NCBI RefSeq assembly: GCF_014466985.1
Contig: NZ_AP022826.1
Coordinates: forward strand, 1,612,001 to 1,676,000
DNA length: 64,000 bases
DNA from: Nitrosophilus labii
Lineage (GTDB): Bacteria > Campylobacterota > Campylobacteria > Campylobacterales > Nitratiruptoraceae
Reading direction: 5' to 3'
The notes under the pieces were generated by a model. It searched no databases, was not told the origin of the DNA, and was given only the letters and a program-made list of their open reading frames with translations. Shown here one piece after another: positions 27,820 through 37,194 of this stretch. The translations under genes and the position numbers were made by a program. How positions within the stretch are numbered: position 1 is the first letter of the stretch; every line of letters starts with the position of its first letter.

Positions 27820-28053
27820 TCAAGATTTGTGCTCTTCAATATATTTAACTGCGTCACCTACAGTTTGGATTTTTTCTGCATCCTCATCAGGAATTTCTAT
27901 ACCAAATTTTTCTTCCAAAGCCATAACCAACTCAACTACGTCAAGGCTGTCAGCACCTAAATCTTCAACAAATTTTGAATCTTCTTTAACTTCATCAGGA
28001 TTAGCGTTTAGCTGCTCTACCACAACCTCTTTAACTTCATCAAAAAGTGCCAT
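27820..28053 (-). CDS. acpP: Acyl carrier protein
   Basis: A 77-residue acidic four-helix protein with the phosphopantetheine attachment motif [18 protein letters not shown] (Ser about residue 37). It carries growing acyl chains in fatty acid synthesis. The ATG is preceded by AAAGGAG. It lies between fabG and fabF, each separated from it by fold-back repeats, which may let acpP be expressed at a different level from the enzymes. Confidence 0.97.
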   Translation of the reverse strand: MALFDEVKEVVVEQLNANPDEVKEDSKFVEDLGADSLDVVELVMALEEKFGIEIPDEDAEKIQTVGDAVKYIEEHKS

Positions 28054-28111
28054 ATTAACTCCTTTGTAATTTTTAAATCGCTAAATTTTATCAAAAAAAG
28101 ATTTAATTAGA

Positions 28112-28212
28112 CATAAGTTATTTAGTATATTGGTTATTGGTATATTGGTTGTTTGCGCAAAAATAGAAAAACCGATACACCAATATACAAATACACTGAA
28201 TATACCAATAAC
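28112..28212. repeat. Fold-back repeat between fabG and acpP
   Basis: Words of the TAGTATATTGG and TTATTGGTATATTGG type occur left of a GTTTGCGC core, and their complements (ACCAATATAC, ATATACCAATAAC) right of it. GTTATTGGTATAT (28133-28145) pairs perfectly with ATATACCAATAAC (28200-28212), 13 bp. The same words appear after nusA. Confidence 0.8.
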
Positions 28213-28215
28213 AAA

Positions 28216-28959
28216 TTACATATACATCCCGCCGTTAACTTTTATAGTCTCGCCTGTAATATAGCTTGAATGATCACTTAGTAAAAAAGCTACCGCTTCT
28301 GCAACTTCTTTAGGCTCACCAAATCTTTTTAATGGAATTTTAGATATATACTCTTCTTTAATCTCATCTTTTAGCTTGTCTGTCATATCTGTAGCAATAA
28401 ATCCTGGAGTAATAGCGTTAAACCTGATACCTCTAGCGGCACCTTCTAGTGCAAAACTTTTTGTCATAGAGAGCATCGCTCCTTTGCTAGCACTGTAGTT
28501 TACCTGTCCCGCGTTTCCACTCTCAGCTACAATCGAAGATATATTTACTACACTTCCAAATCTTTTTTTACTCATAACTTTCAAAGCCTCTTTACATCCA
28601 ATAAATGCCGATGTTAAGTTAGCTCTTATCACTTCTTCGAAATCGGCTACACTCATTCTGATTGCCAATTTATCTTTTGTAATACCTGCGTTGTTTACCA
28701 GATAACTAAGCTCGCCGTCACAATCTATTATAGTTTTTATTGCCTCTACAAAAGCCTTTTCATCACTTACATCAAATCCTATAACGGCGGCTTCTCCCCC
28801 ATTTGACTCAATCTCATCTTTGAGCCTGTCGGCAGCTTCCGCACTGCTTTTGTAATTTATCCAAACTTTTAGTCCGTATCCTGCCAAAACTCTAGCGATT
28901 TCGGCTCCGATTCCTCTACTAGCTCCCGTTACTAAAACATTTTTTCCGCTAAATTTCAT
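28216..28959 (-). CDS. fabG: 3-oxoacyl-[ACP] reductase
   Basis: A 247-residue short-chain dehydrogenase. The NADPH loop is VTGASRGIGAEIA; the catalytic set is NNAGITKD, SSIVAESGNAGQ and YSASKGAM; the C-terminus ends ITGETIKVNGGMYM, the usual FabG finish. The ATG of MKFSGKN is chosen because AAGGAG lies seven bases upstream; a TTG one codon earlier is less likely. It reduces 3-oxoacyl-ACP. It follows gpmI by 22 bases. Confidence 0.96.
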   Translation of the reverse strand: MKFSGKNVLVTGASRGIGAEIARVLAGYGLKVWINYKSSAEAADRLKDEIESNGGEAAVIGFDVSDEKAFVEAIKTIIDCDGELSYLVNNAGITKDKLAIRMSVADFEEVIRANLTSAFIGCKEALKVMSKKRFGSVVNISSIVAESGNAGQVNYSASKGAMLSMTKSFALEGAARGIRFNAITPGFIATDMTDKLKDEIKEEYISKIPLKRFGEPKEVAEAVAFLLSDHSSYITGETIKVNGGMYM

Positions 28960-28981
28960 CAAATCTCCTTTTATTAGGTAT

Positions 28982-30463
28982 TTATATCAACGGCTCATCC
29001 ATCTCTTTTGGAATCTCAAGACCCATCAGTTTCAAAACCGTAGGAGCTATATTGCTAAGCCCGCCTGGTTTTACCTCTTTAACGCCATCGGCCATAACAA
29101 AACACCAAACTTCTCCAACAGTATGGTTCGTTAACACTTTTCCGTCTTTATCTCTCATCTTTTCACAATTCCCGTGATCGCTTGTTAAAATTAGGTTATA
29201 ATCTTTCTCTTTAGCTTTTGTTATAATCTTTTCAAGCTCATTATCAACTGCTTCCACAGCTTTTACTGCCGCTTCAAAATTACCAGTATGGCCTACCATA
29301 TCCCCGTTTGCAAAATTCACCACGATAAATTCATAACCCTCATCCATAGCGCTTCTTACCGCTTTGCCAACTTCGTGAGCACTCATCTGGGGTTTTTCAT
29401 CGTATGTTCTTACATTTGGGCTAGGAATCAAAACTCTTGTTTCGTTTATATAAGGCTCCTCTATGCCCCCATTAAAAAAGAATGTTACATGGGCATATTT
29501 TTCCGTTTCCGCTGTATGGAATTGATCTAATCCCTCTTTACTTATAACTTCGGCAAGAGTGTTTTTAGGAACGCTCTTTTCAAACATAACAGGATAAGAA
29601 AAAGTTTCATCATACTCCACAATCGTTGCTATATTTACTTTCACATCTCTTCTTGGAAACTTGTCAAAACTCTCATCGCCTATAGCGGTGACAATCTCTC
29701 TCATCCTATCACTTCTAAAATTTATAAACAAAACTCCATCGCCATCTTCAAAGCCGTTATACCACTCAAGCGATACCGGCTCTATAAACTCATCCGTTAT
29801 CTCTTTTTCATACTGCTTATTGATATATTCATCCAAAGAAGTTGATATTTTAGGTACTCCTTCGGCTATAGTCCTGTAGCCTCTCTCTACCCTCTCCCAT
29901 CTTTTATCTCTATCCATGGTGTAAAATCTTCCGCCAATAGTCGCTATTTTGGCTTTTGGCAACTTTTGAAGCTCTTTTAGATATTTTACCGCACTTGTAG
30001 GAGATACGTCTCTTCCGTCGGTAATGGGATGTAGAATCACCTCAAGTTTATATTTTGAAGCAATATTTGCAATACCGATAAAATGCTCAATATGAGAATG
30101 AACTCCTCCGTCACTTAAAAGACCTACTAAATGGAGTCTTTTGCTACTTTTTAGAAGGTTTTGAAAAACCTCGTTTTTTTCCAAAGTGCCATCACTTAAA
30201 GCCAAAGAGATTCTTACTAAATCTTGATAAAGAACCCTGCCGCTTCCTATAGTCATATGACCAACTTCACTATTTCCCATCTGTCCTTCTGGGAGTCCCA
30301 CACTCATTCCGTAAGTTTTTATAAGTGAGTATGGAACGTTTTTGAAAAGATACTCATACGCACTCTTTTTCGCTGCGGCAAATGCGTTATAATAGCTATC
30401 CGGATTGTAGCCTATTCCGTCTGTTATCACTAGTATAGTTTTTCTTATACCTTTTTTATTCAT
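28982..30463 (-). CDS. gpmI: 2,3-bisphosphoglycerate-independent phosphoglycerate mutase
   Basis: A 493-residue GpmI of the alkaline-phosphatase superfamily. The phosphoserine loop is [15 protein letters not shown] (Ser about residue 63), and metal ligands occur in [29 protein letters not shown] and LTSDHGNCE. It interconverts 3- and 2-phosphoglycerate. The ATG at 30463 is favoured because GAGGTG lies just upstream. It is the first gene of the fatty-acid gene string and is divergent from mraY. Confidence 0.95.
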   Translation of the reverse strand: MNKKGIRKTILVITDGIGYNPDSYYNAFAAAKKSAYEYLFKNVPYSLIKTYGMSVGLPEGQMGNSEVGHMTIGSGRVLYQDLVRISLALSDGTLEKNEVFQNLLKSSKRLHLVGLLSDGGVHSHIEHFIGIANIASKYKLEVILHPITDGRDVSPTSAVKYLKELQKLPKAKIATIGGRFYTMDRDKRWERVERGYRTIAEGVPKISTSLDEYINKQYEKEITDEFIEPVSLEWYNGFEDGDGVLFINFRSDRMREIVTAIGDESFDKFPRRDVKVNIATIVEYDETFSYPVMFEKSVPKNTLAEVISKEGLDQFHTAETEKYAHVTFFFNGGIEEPYINETRVLIPSPNVRTYDEKPQMSAHEVGKAVRSAMDEGYEFIVVNFANGDMVGHTGNFEAAVKAVEAVDNELEKIITKAKEKDYNLILTSDHGNCEKMRDKDGKVLTNHTVGEVWCFVMADGVKEVKPGGLSNIAPTVLKLMGLEIPKEMDEPLI

Positions 30464-30575
30464 TTTCACCTCAAAAACTTATTAAATTATCAGTGAAATT
30501 TTAGTAGTATTTCTCTTTTGTTTATATTAATAATGTAGCAATTTTAAAATAACTATAAACTTTTAATGGAAAAGT

Positions 30576-31640
30576 ATGCTGTATCTACTATATAAACATT
30601 TTGATATAAACCTGTTTCAGTATATTACGGTTAGAGCGGGATTCGGTTTTTTTATAGCTTTCATACTTACTCTTTGGCTCATGCCGAGATTTATCAAATG
30701 GGCAAGAACCAAAAATGCAAATCAACCTATCTATTCGTTAGCGCCACAAACACATAAAAACAAAGCCAATACTCCAACTATGGGGGGAGTAGTTTTTATA
30801 TTTTCTACGATAGTAGCTTCACTCTTAACTGCTAAAATAGACAATATTTTCGTAGTTTGCGCACTATTAACTATCGTGCTTTTTACCATAATAGGCATAA
30901 AAGACGATATTTCCAAAATTGTAAAAAAAGAGAATCAATCCGGCTTAAGCGCAAAAGCAAAAGTTTTACTTCAAATAGCCGCGTCACTAATAATAGCTTC
31001 AATACTATATTTTTATTCTAATCTTTCATCTGAGCTATATATACCCTTTTACAAATATCCTATTTTCGATATGGGTTTTTTTGCTATTTTGTTTTGGGTT
31101 TTGGTAATGGTTGCTACTTCCAACGCCGTCAATTTAACTGACGGCCTTGACGGCTTGGCAACTGTTCCATCAATCTTTTCTCTCGCATCTTTATCTTTAC
31201 TCGTTTACATAACAGGACATGCGGGTCTTAGCAGCTATCTTTTGCTTCCTAAAGTAACCGGAGTAGGAGAAGTAACTATCATAGGAGCCGCATTAGCTGG
31301 CGCTTTAATAGGTTTTTTATGGTATAACTGTCATCCTGCCGAAGTATTTATGGGTGACAGCGGAAGTTTGTCAATAGGCGCTTTGTTGGCTTATTTGTCA
31401 ATCGTTTCAAAAAGCGAACTACTGCTTATCATAATCGGTTTTGTTTTTGTTTTGGAAGCACTATCGGTAATATTACAGGTTGGAAGCTATAAGCTAAGGG
31501 GGAAAAGGGTCTTTTTAATGGCTCCTATTCATCACCATTTCGAGCAGAAAAACTGGAAAGAGAGTAAAATAATAGTGAGATTTTGGATAATTGCTTTAAT
31601 TTCCAATATTATTGCTTTGATAACTTTAAAAATTAGGTAG
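30576..31640 (+). CDS. mraY: Phospho-N-acetylmuramoyl-pentapeptide transferase
   Basis: A 354-residue membrane enzyme with about ten helices. The conserved cytoplasmic motifs are [24 protein letters not shown] (Asp pair), [14 protein letters not shown] and [15 protein letters not shown]. It attaches UDP-MurNAc-pentapeptide to undecaprenyl phosphate to make lipid I. It overlaps the ribosome site of murD, which begins four bases after its stop, so the two are co-transcribed. Confidence 0.97.
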   Translation: MLYLLYKHFDINLFQYITVRAGFGFFIAFILTLWLMPRFIKWARTKNANQPIYSLAPQTHKNKANTPTMGGVVFIFSTIVASLLTAKIDNIFVVCALLTIVLFTIIGIKDDISKIVKKENQSGLSAKAKVLLQIAASLIIASILYFYSNLSSELYIPFYKYPIFDMGFFAILFWVLVMVATSNAVNLTDGLDGLATVPSIFSLASLSLLVYITGHAGLSSYLLLPKVTGVGEVTIIGAALAGALIGFLWYNCHPAEVFMGDSGSLSIGALLAYLSIVSKSELLLIIIGFVFVLEALSVILQVGSYKLRGKRVFLMAPIHHHFEQKNWKESKIIVRFWIIALISNIIALITLKIR

Positions 31641-31715
31641 AAGGATGAAGGCAGAAGAAAACAAAAAAGAAGAAAAAAAAGTAGAAAAGATAGAAGATTT
31701 ATTCCTTTATCCTTC
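31640..31715. repeat. Repeat-like fold-back sequence over the murD start
   Basis: GAAGGATGAAGG (31640-31651), which contains the murD start codon, pairs 11 of 12 with CCTTTATCCTTC (31704-31715). The word GAAGGATGAAGG also occurs in the tract after nadD near 49,480. The interval encodes the unusual Lys/Glu-rich head of MurD. Confidence 0.45.
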
Positions 31716-32940
31716 CTCTGACTCCATACCCTCTATATCCCTATTTGGCTACGGAAAAACCACAAAAGCAATAGCTCAAAAATTAAGAAACGCAATCTTT
31801 TTTGACGACAATACTAAAGAACCTTTTATAGATGAAAAAGGTTTCAAAGTATTTCCCTCTAGCTTTTTCGATCCAAAAAAATCTCTTTTAGAGATTCCTA
31901 GTCCCGGCATCCCTCCTTTTAATCCTCTCATAAAAAGAGCAGCAAATCTTATCAGCGAATATGATCTATTTCTATCCTCTTTTTTCAATTCAAAAAATAT
32001 ACCGTTTACAATTTGGATTAGCGGAACAAACGGAAAAACTACCACTACCCAGATGATAGCTCATCTACTAAAAAAAAGGGGAGCAGAACTTGGAGGCAAT
32101 ATAGGTACGCCTTTAGCTAATTTGGACGAAAACGCAAAAATATGGACTTTAGAGACTAGTTCGTTTACGCTGCATTATACTAAATTTGCAAAACCTAATT
32201 TATACATACTTTTACCAATTAGTGAGGACCATATAAGCTGGCACGGAAGTTTTAAAGCATACGAAAAAGCCAAATTAAAACCTATTAGAGCTTTGAAAGA
32301 GGGAGAAGTTTGTATAATCCCTAAAAAATATGAAAATATTGAAACTAATGGCATGAAAATAGTGTATGAAAAGAGTGAGGATTTAGCAAAATATTTTAAT
32401 ATCGATATAAAAAAAATATCTTTTAAAGAGCCCTTTTTACTAGATGCTCTTTTAGCGTTAGGAGTAACAAAAACTGTTTTTGACGAAATAGATTATGAGC
32501 TGATAAATAGTTTCGAAGTTGATTCTCATAAAATTGAAGAGTTTTTTGACAATGAAGGAAGATTGTGGGTAGATGACAGCAAAGCAACCAACATAAATGC
32601 CGCTATGGAAGCTGTAAAAAGATATAAAGACAAAAAGATCTATCTCATTGCTGGAGGCGACGCTAAAGGGGCAGATTTGGAGCCTTTTGTAAGATTTTTA
32701 AAAAACTTCGAAATAGAGATTTTTGCAATAGGAAAAGATAGTGACACCATTTTCAAACTATCAAAAAAGCATTTCGTAATATGTAAAAGAGTAGTAACTC
32801 TAAAAAGAGCCGTTGAAGAGATTAAAAAAGTGTTAGATGAAAAAAGTGTCGCTTTGTTATCTCCCGCTTGTGCAAGTCTGGATCAGTTCAAATCATATAA
32901 AGAGAGAGGGAAAAAGTTTAAAAAATATGTATTAGAGTAA
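31645..32940 (+). CDS. murD: UDP-N-acetylmuramoylalanine--D-glutamate ligase with N-terminal extension
   Basis: A 431-residue MurD. The enzyme proper starts near residue 30 (ISLFGYGKTTKAIAQKL), followed by the ATP loop WISGTNGKTTTTQMIAHLL and LWVDDSKATNINAAMEAV. It adds D-glutamate to UDP-MurNAc-L-alanine in the cytoplasm. The first 29 residues (MKAEENKKEEKKVEKIEDL and PSSDSIPS) have no counterpart that I know in MurD and are encoded by a repeat-like sequence. No better start codon lies between. The ribosome site AGAAGG touches the ATG, which is unusually close. Confidence 0.92.
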   Translation: MKAEENKKEEKKVEKIEDLFLYPSSDSIPSISLFGYGKTTKAIAQKLRNAIFFDDNTKEPFIDEKGFKVFPSSFFDPKKSLLEIPSPGIPPFNPLIKRAANLISEYDLFLSSFFNSKNIPFTIWISGTNGKTTTTQMIAHLLKKRGAELGGNIGTPLANLDENAKIWTLETSSFTLHYTKFAKPNLYILLPISEDHISWHGSFKAYEKAKLKPIRALKEGEVCIIPKKYENIETNGMKIVYEKSEDLAKYFNIDIKKISFKEPFLLDALLALGVTKTVFDEIDYELINSFEVDSHKIEEFFDNEGRLWVDDSKATNINAAMEAVKRYKDKKIYLIAGGDAKGADLEPFVRFLKNFEIEIFAIGKDSDTIFKLSKKHFVICKRVVTLKRAVEEIKKVLDEKSVALLSPACASLDQFKSYKERGKKFKKYVLE

Positions 32941-32979
32941 TGATAGTGATATTTAAGCTTATTTTCAATGTATGTTTAT

Positions 32980-32985
32980 TATAAT
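32980..32985 (+). promoter_or_regulatory. -10 box of tRNA-Phe
   Basis: TATAAT 17 bases before the mature 5' end of the tRNA, which would give a short leader for RNase P to remove. Confidence 0.6.
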
Positions 32986-33002
32986 TTCAGTCCACATTCA
33001 AG

Positions 33003-33078
33003 GGCCAGATAGCTCAGTCGGTAGAGCAAGGGACTGAAAATCCCTGTGTCGGCGGTTCGATTCCGCCTCTGGCCACCA
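33003..33078 (+). tRNA. tRNA-Phe (anticodon GAA)
   Basis: A 76-base cloverleaf. The acceptor stem is GGCCAGA/TCTGGCC, the D-arm has AGCTCAGTCGGTAGAGC, the anticodon stem GGGAC/... loop reads CTGAAAA giving anticodon GAA, and the T-arm has GGCGGTTCGATTCCGCC. Discriminator A and an encoded CCA end are present. It stands alone between murD and the diguanylate cyclase gene, behind its own TATAAT box. Confidence 0.98.
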
Positions 33079-33263
33079 CTTCCTACAAAACCAACTTCAT
33101 CTTATCAGTCAAACTCCGTCAAGATGTAAAGTGTTGTTACAATCGTGATACATTCTTTTTTAAACTCTTTACATAATAGAAAATATCTTATAAAATAAGT
33201 CCATTATTTCGAATTTATTTAATATTATATCTCAATCAAAAATTATATCCCAAAGGGTAATCG

Positions 33264-34328
33264 ATGAAGATAAATGAATGTATAATCCTGAAAAAACTGG
33301 AAAATGGTGAAAAATTTTCAAAAGAAGATATTAAAACTATTATGAATATAGTCAGACAAGAGATGAATTTTATGATAAGAAACAACATTTTAATAACTCC
33401 TAAAAACTATGAAAGATGGTTTTATGTATTTTGTTACATTGTAGAATCTCAAAAAGAGTTAAACGACCTTGAAATTTTAGGGCTTTTTAAAGAAATTTAT
33501 GACGAACCATACGATGAAGTAAAAGAATACAAAGAAGAGAATAATTTTGACAATCCTAAAGGTTTTGTAAAAAAATTAAATTTGATAGCCAAGTCTATAG
33601 ATAAAAAACTACTTGAGATAATCTACTCTTTAGACAAACATGCCGATACGATAGACAACCATACCGAATTTATTATAGATAGCAAAGAGAAAATTGAGCA
33701 TAAAACTATTTTAAAATCGATAGATAAAATTTTAGAAGAGTTAAATAATCTGAAAAATGAAAATAAAAAATTAACAAAAGAGCTTAAAAAATACCATAAA
33801 GATGTTCTAATACTACAAGAAGAGTTAAAAATAGCAAAAACCGAAGCGGAAATGGATTTTCTAACAGGACTTGTAAATAGAAGAAGATTTGAAAGAGCTC
33901 TTTTAGAACTTATCAATGATTTACAAACAAAAAACTATCCTTTTTCACTCGTTATTTTGGATATAGATGACTTTAAAAAGATTAACGACAAATATGGACA
34001 CCCGATTGGGGATATGATTCTTCAAGAAATTGCAAATATTTTGAAAAACTTTCTAAGAGCAAATGCCATAGCTTCACGAATAGGAGGAGAAGAGTTTGCG
34101 GTTATTCTACCAGGTTCTGAACTTCAACAGGCAAAACATATTGCCGAAAGGTTACGAAAAGCCATAGAAAATAGAACTTTCAATATCAATGAGATTAAAA
34201 CAACTGCTAGTTTCGGTGTTACGGAAGCAAAAAAAACGGATACTTTAGAGTCTATATTTGAAAGAGCGGATAAAGCTTTATATGATGCAAAAAAAAGCGG
34301 TAAAAACTGTGTAAAAGCCGTTAAATAA
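33264..34328 (+). CDS. Diguanylate cyclase with unassigned N-terminal domain
   Basis: A 354-residue protein. Residues 1-120 are helical with no recognised family; 140-195 form a coiled coil (ILEELNNLKNENKKLTKEL); 196-352 are a GGDEF domain with DFLTGLVNRRRFE, VILDIDDFKKINDKYGH and the active-site GGEEF at 274-278. It should make cyclic di-GMP. The inhibitory I-site (RxxD, five residues before GGEEF) reads RANA, so product inhibition is probably lost. No membrane segment is seen. A soluble N-terminal sensor or partner-binding role is inferred. Confidence 0.9.
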   Translation: MKINECIILKKLENGEKFSKEDIKTIMNIVRQEMNFMIRNNILITPKNYERWFYVFCYIVESQKELNDLEILGLFKEIYDEPYDEVKEYKEENNFDNPKGFVKKLNLIAKSIDKKLLEIIYSLDKHADTIDNHTEFIIDSKEKIEHKTILKSIDKILEELNNLKNENKKLTKELKKYHKDVLILQEELKIAKTEAEMDFLTGLVNRRRFERALLELINDLQTKNYPFSLVILDIDDFKKINDKYGHPIGDMILQEIANILKNFLRANAIASRIGGEEFAVILPGSELQQAKHIAERLRKAIENRTFNINEIKTTASFGVTEAKKTDTLESIFERADKALYDAKKSGKNCVKAVK

Positions 34329-34394
34329 AATAATATCTTTGATTTTCTATTATTTTCAAAGACAGATAAAATTTTAAAAAATTATAGGAGTATT

Positions 34395-35708
34395 ATGAAA
34401 AAAAAGCTGTTTGTAGTATCTTTGGGATGTACCAAAAATTTGGTAGATACCGAAGTAATGCTTGGAAAACTAAAAGATTACGAAATTAGTCAAAATATCA
34501 AAGAAGCAGATGTAATCATAGTAAATAGTTGCGGGTTTATAGAAGCTGCAAAAGAAGAAAGCCTTCAAACGGTGTTTGAGCTTCACTCCCAAAGAAAAAA
34601 AGACTCAATTTTGGTTATGGCCGGATGTCTTAGCGAAAGATACAAAGAAGAGTTAAAAAAAGAGTTAACGGAGGTAGATATTTTCACAGGTGTTGGAGAT
34701 TATGACAAGATAGACAAACTTTTAGAAGAGAAAAGAGACTACTTTAGTTCAACGCCATATCTAATAAAAAACGAAGATAGAGTAGTAACAGGCTCAAACT
34801 ATCACGCATATATAAAACTTAGCGAAGGTTGCAATCAAACATGTAGTTTTTGCGCAATCCCCTCTTTCAAAGGAAAACTTCAATCAAGACCGGTAGAATC
34901 TATCGTAACTGAGATACAAAGATTGGTAGAAAAAGGATTTTACGACTTTACTTTCGTTTCTCAAGATAGCAGTTCCTATTTGAGAGATTTTGGCCAAAAA
35001 GATGGACTTATAAAACTTATAGAAGAGGTTGAAAAGGTAGAGGGAGTAAAAAGTGCTAGGATTTTGTATCTGTATCCATCCACAACATCTACAGAACTTA
35101 TAGAAAAGATAGCCGATTCGCCTATTTTCCACAAATATTTTGAAATGCCTATACAGCATATCAGCTCAAAAATGCTAAAAATCATGAAACGAGGAGCCGG
35201 GACAGATAGAACAAAAGAGCTTCTAGAAAAGATGAGGAATGTAAATGAGTCATTCTTAAGAACTAGTATAATAGTAGGACACCCCCAAGAGTCAGAAAAG
35301 GATTTTAAAGAGCTCTGCGATTTTTTAGAAAAGTTTGATTTTGATAGGGTAAATCTTTTTGCGTACTCTGACGAAGAAGGCACCTTTGCACACCAGATGA
35401 AAAACAAAGTACCCCAAGAAACAATAGATGAGAGACTAAAAATTTTGGATGAGATAGTAAAAGAAAAAACTTTAAAAAGTTTAAAAAAGGATTTAGGAAA
35501 AGTCATTGAAGCGGTACTAGAGGGAGAAAGCGAAGAGAGTGAACTTCTTTTAAGTGCTAGAAAAATTATGTGGGCTCCTGAAGTTGACGGAGAGATTTTA
35601 GTTAATGAAAGCAAAACGCAAAACCTTGAAACCGGAAAAATTTATAAGATTGAGATAACCGAGCTAGTAGATGACAAACTACTTGGAAAAGTGATAAAGG
35701 AAGCATAA
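34395..35708 (+). CDS. rimO: Ribosomal protein S12 methylthiotransferase RimO
   Basis: A 437-residue radical SAM methylthiotransferase. The N-terminal UPF0004 domain begins [19 protein letters not shown] with further cysteines in NSCGF and AGCLSER; the radical SAM cluster motif is [11 protein letters not shown] (about residue 147); a TRAM domain closes the protein. SLGCTKN and the S12-type C-terminus separate it from MiaB, which is also in this window. It methylthiolates an aspartate of S12. The tilS start lies nine bases after its stop. Confidence 0.95.
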   Translation: MKKKLFVVSLGCTKNLVDTEVMLGKLKDYEISQNIKEADVIIVNSCGFIEAAKEESLQTVFELHSQRKKDSILVMAGCLSERYKEELKKELTEVDIFTGVGDYDKIDKLLEEKRDYFSSTPYLIKNEDRVVTGSNYHAYIKLSEGCNQTCSFCAIPSFKGKLQSRPVESIVTEIQRLVEKGFYDFTFVSQDSSSYLRDFGQKDGLIKLIEEVEKVEGVKSARILYLYPSTTSTELIEKIADSPIFHKYFEMPIQHISSKMLKIMKRGAGTDRTKELLEKMRNVNESFLRTSIIVGHPQESEKDFKELCDFLEKFDFDRVNLFAYSDEEGTFAHQMKNKVPQETIDERLKILDEIVKEKTLKSLKKDLGKVIEAVLEGESEESELLLSARKIMWAPEVDGEILVNESKTQNLETGKIYKIEITELVDDKLLGKVIKEA

Positions 35709-35717
35709 GGTATCCGT

Positions 35718-36722
35718 TTGAAAACAGCTTTAAATCCAAAGGCAACTCAGTATTTAAAAGATAAGAAAAACCTTTTGGCTTTTTCGGCAGGAACCGATTC
35801 TAGCGCACTTTTTTTTATGCTTCTTGAAAAAAACATCTCTTTTGATATAGCTATCGTAAACTATAAACTAAGAAGCCAAAGCCACCTGGAAGTAGAATAT
35901 GCAAAAGAACTTGCAAAAAAATACGGTAAAAAAATATTTATAAAAGAGGCTCCCTTGTCACCTCCTTCAATAGAGTATAAAGCAAGAAAAATCAGATACG
36001 ATTTTTTTGAACAAGTTATAAAACAGTATAACTATCATAACCTAATAACTGCTCATCATCTAAACGATCAACTAGAGTGGTTTTTGATGCAGTTTACAAA
36101 AGGTGCCGGACTTGTAGAACTGCTAGGAATGGAACTTATTAGCGAAAAAAAAGATTATTGTATTGTCAGGCCCCTGCTTTTTACGGCAAAAAAAGATATT
36201 AAAAAGTATTTAAAACAAAAAAAAATAAAATATTTCGAAGATATTACAAACAAAGATATTAAGTTTAGAAGAAACTTTTTTAGAAAAGAGTTCAGTGATA
36301 AATTGATGGAACTTTTTGATGAAGGTATAAAAAGAAGTTTCGAGTATCTTCACTTAGACAAACAGCTACTTCTAGAAGAGTTTAAAATTTACAATTTAAA
36401 AGATCTATTTATCATAAAAAATCAAAAAAACGATCTAAAAAACATAAGAGCGATAGACAAAGCGGTAAAATCTTTAGGATATCTTTTAAGCTCAAAGCAG
36501 AAAAAGGAGATTTTGAAGCAAAAAAAGTGCGTTATAGGCAAAAATATAGCAATTGATATCGATGACGACTATATATTTGTATCTCCTTATATAAAAACTG
36601 TTATGGACAAAAGGTTCAAAGAGTCCTGCAGGATTTTAAAAATTCCTGAACACGTAAGGGGCTATATATTTAAAAGCGGTATTGAACCAAAAGAGATTAA
36701 AAACTGTATAGAGCGACTTTAA
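35718..36722 (+). CDS. tilS: tRNA(Ile)-lysidine synthase
   Basis: A 334-residue N-type ATP pyrophosphatase beginning at a TTG with AAGG upstream. The PP-loop reads LLAFSAGTDSSALF rather than the commoner SGGxDS; HHLNDQLEWFLM is the conserved ATP/tRNA region. TilS changes the wobble cytidine of tRNA-Ile(CAU) to lysidine, which is essential for reading AUA. The protein lacks part of the C-terminal domains of the E. coli enzyme, as is common in this phylum. Its last 26 bases overlap the convergent PilO-like gene. Confidence 0.9.
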   Translation: MKTALNPKATQYLKDKKNLLAFSAGTDSSALFFMLLEKNISFDIAIVNYKLRSQSHLEVEYAKELAKKYGKKIFIKEAPLSPPSIEYKARKIRYDFFEQVIKQYNYHNLITAHHLNDQLEWFLMQFTKGAGLVELLGMELISEKKDYCIVRPLLFTAKKDIKKYLKQKKIKYFEDITNKDIKFRRNFFRKEFSDKLMELFDEGIKRSFEYLHLDKQLLLEEFKIYNLKDLFIIKNQKNDLKNIRAIDKAVKSLGYLLSSKQKKEILKQKKCVIGKNIAIDIDDDYIFVSPYIKTVMDKRFKESCRILKIPEHVRGYIFKSGIEPKEIKNCIERL

Positions 36723-37194
36723 ATCTCAACTCAATCAAATCTTTTTTCTCAAAAACAATAGGATATTCAATCTTAATAGGAATACGGTTTTCTTCAACAT
36801 AATTTAAAAAGGAATAGAAGTTTTTTGGTGTCTCAATCTTCATACTTACTAAATATTTTACAACTTTATAATTTTCTTCAATATTTTTATCGACTTTTTT
36901 TACTGCTACTTCACTACCGTAAATTATCAAAAGATTCTCCAAATCCTTTTTACTAAAACCGTTTTCGAAATATCTAAGATACCCTTTATACCAATTTAGA
37001 TCAAAAAAACTGTTTTGCAGATCGCTATTTTTCTCTTTCAAAATTTTAAGTTTAGATTCTAATTGTGAAATATTCTCTTTTAAATCTCCGGCTCTTTTCA
37101 TATCTGGTATGATTAAAAAAGCGACTACCGCATAGAAAAGTGATATGAACAAAAGAGTATAAAGCAGATATATGATTTTATTTTTAGCGCCCAT
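36697..37194 (-). CDS. PilO/GspM-like inner-membrane assembly protein
   Basis: A 165-residue protein with one N-terminal membrane helix (IIYLLYTLLFISLFYAVVAF), a coiled coil (LKENISQLESKLKILKEKN) and a small alpha/beta domain (YLVSMKIETPKNFYSFLNYVEE, then IPIKIEYPIVFEKKDLIELRF). This matches the layout of PilO or GspM, which brace type IV pilus or type II secretion platforms. It overlaps the upstream PilN-like gene by 11 bases and ends inside the convergent tilS gene. Confidence 0.7.
   Translation of the reverse strand: MGAKNKIIYLLYTLLFISLFYAVVAFLIIPDMKRAGDLKENISQLESKLKILKEKNSDLQNSFFDLNWYKGYLRYFENGFSKKDLENLLIIYGSEVAVKKVDKNIEENYKVVKYLVSMKIETPKNFYSFLNYVEENRIPIKIEYPIVFEKKDLIELRFKVALYSF

Noticed and set aside
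33079-33263. Second tRNA or small RNA after tRNA-Phe
   Set aside because: No cloverleaf or stable stem was found in the AT-rich gap before the cyclase gene.
34976-35614. 212-residue reverse-strand ORF
   Set aside because: It lies wholly within rimO, is extremely serine- and phenylalanine-rich, and has no ribosome site; it is a frame shadow.
35718-36722. tilS as inactive because of its SAGTDS loop
   Set aside because: The PP-loop serine and aspartate are kept, and small variations at this loop are plausible for the family; the enzyme is essential, so loss is unlikely.
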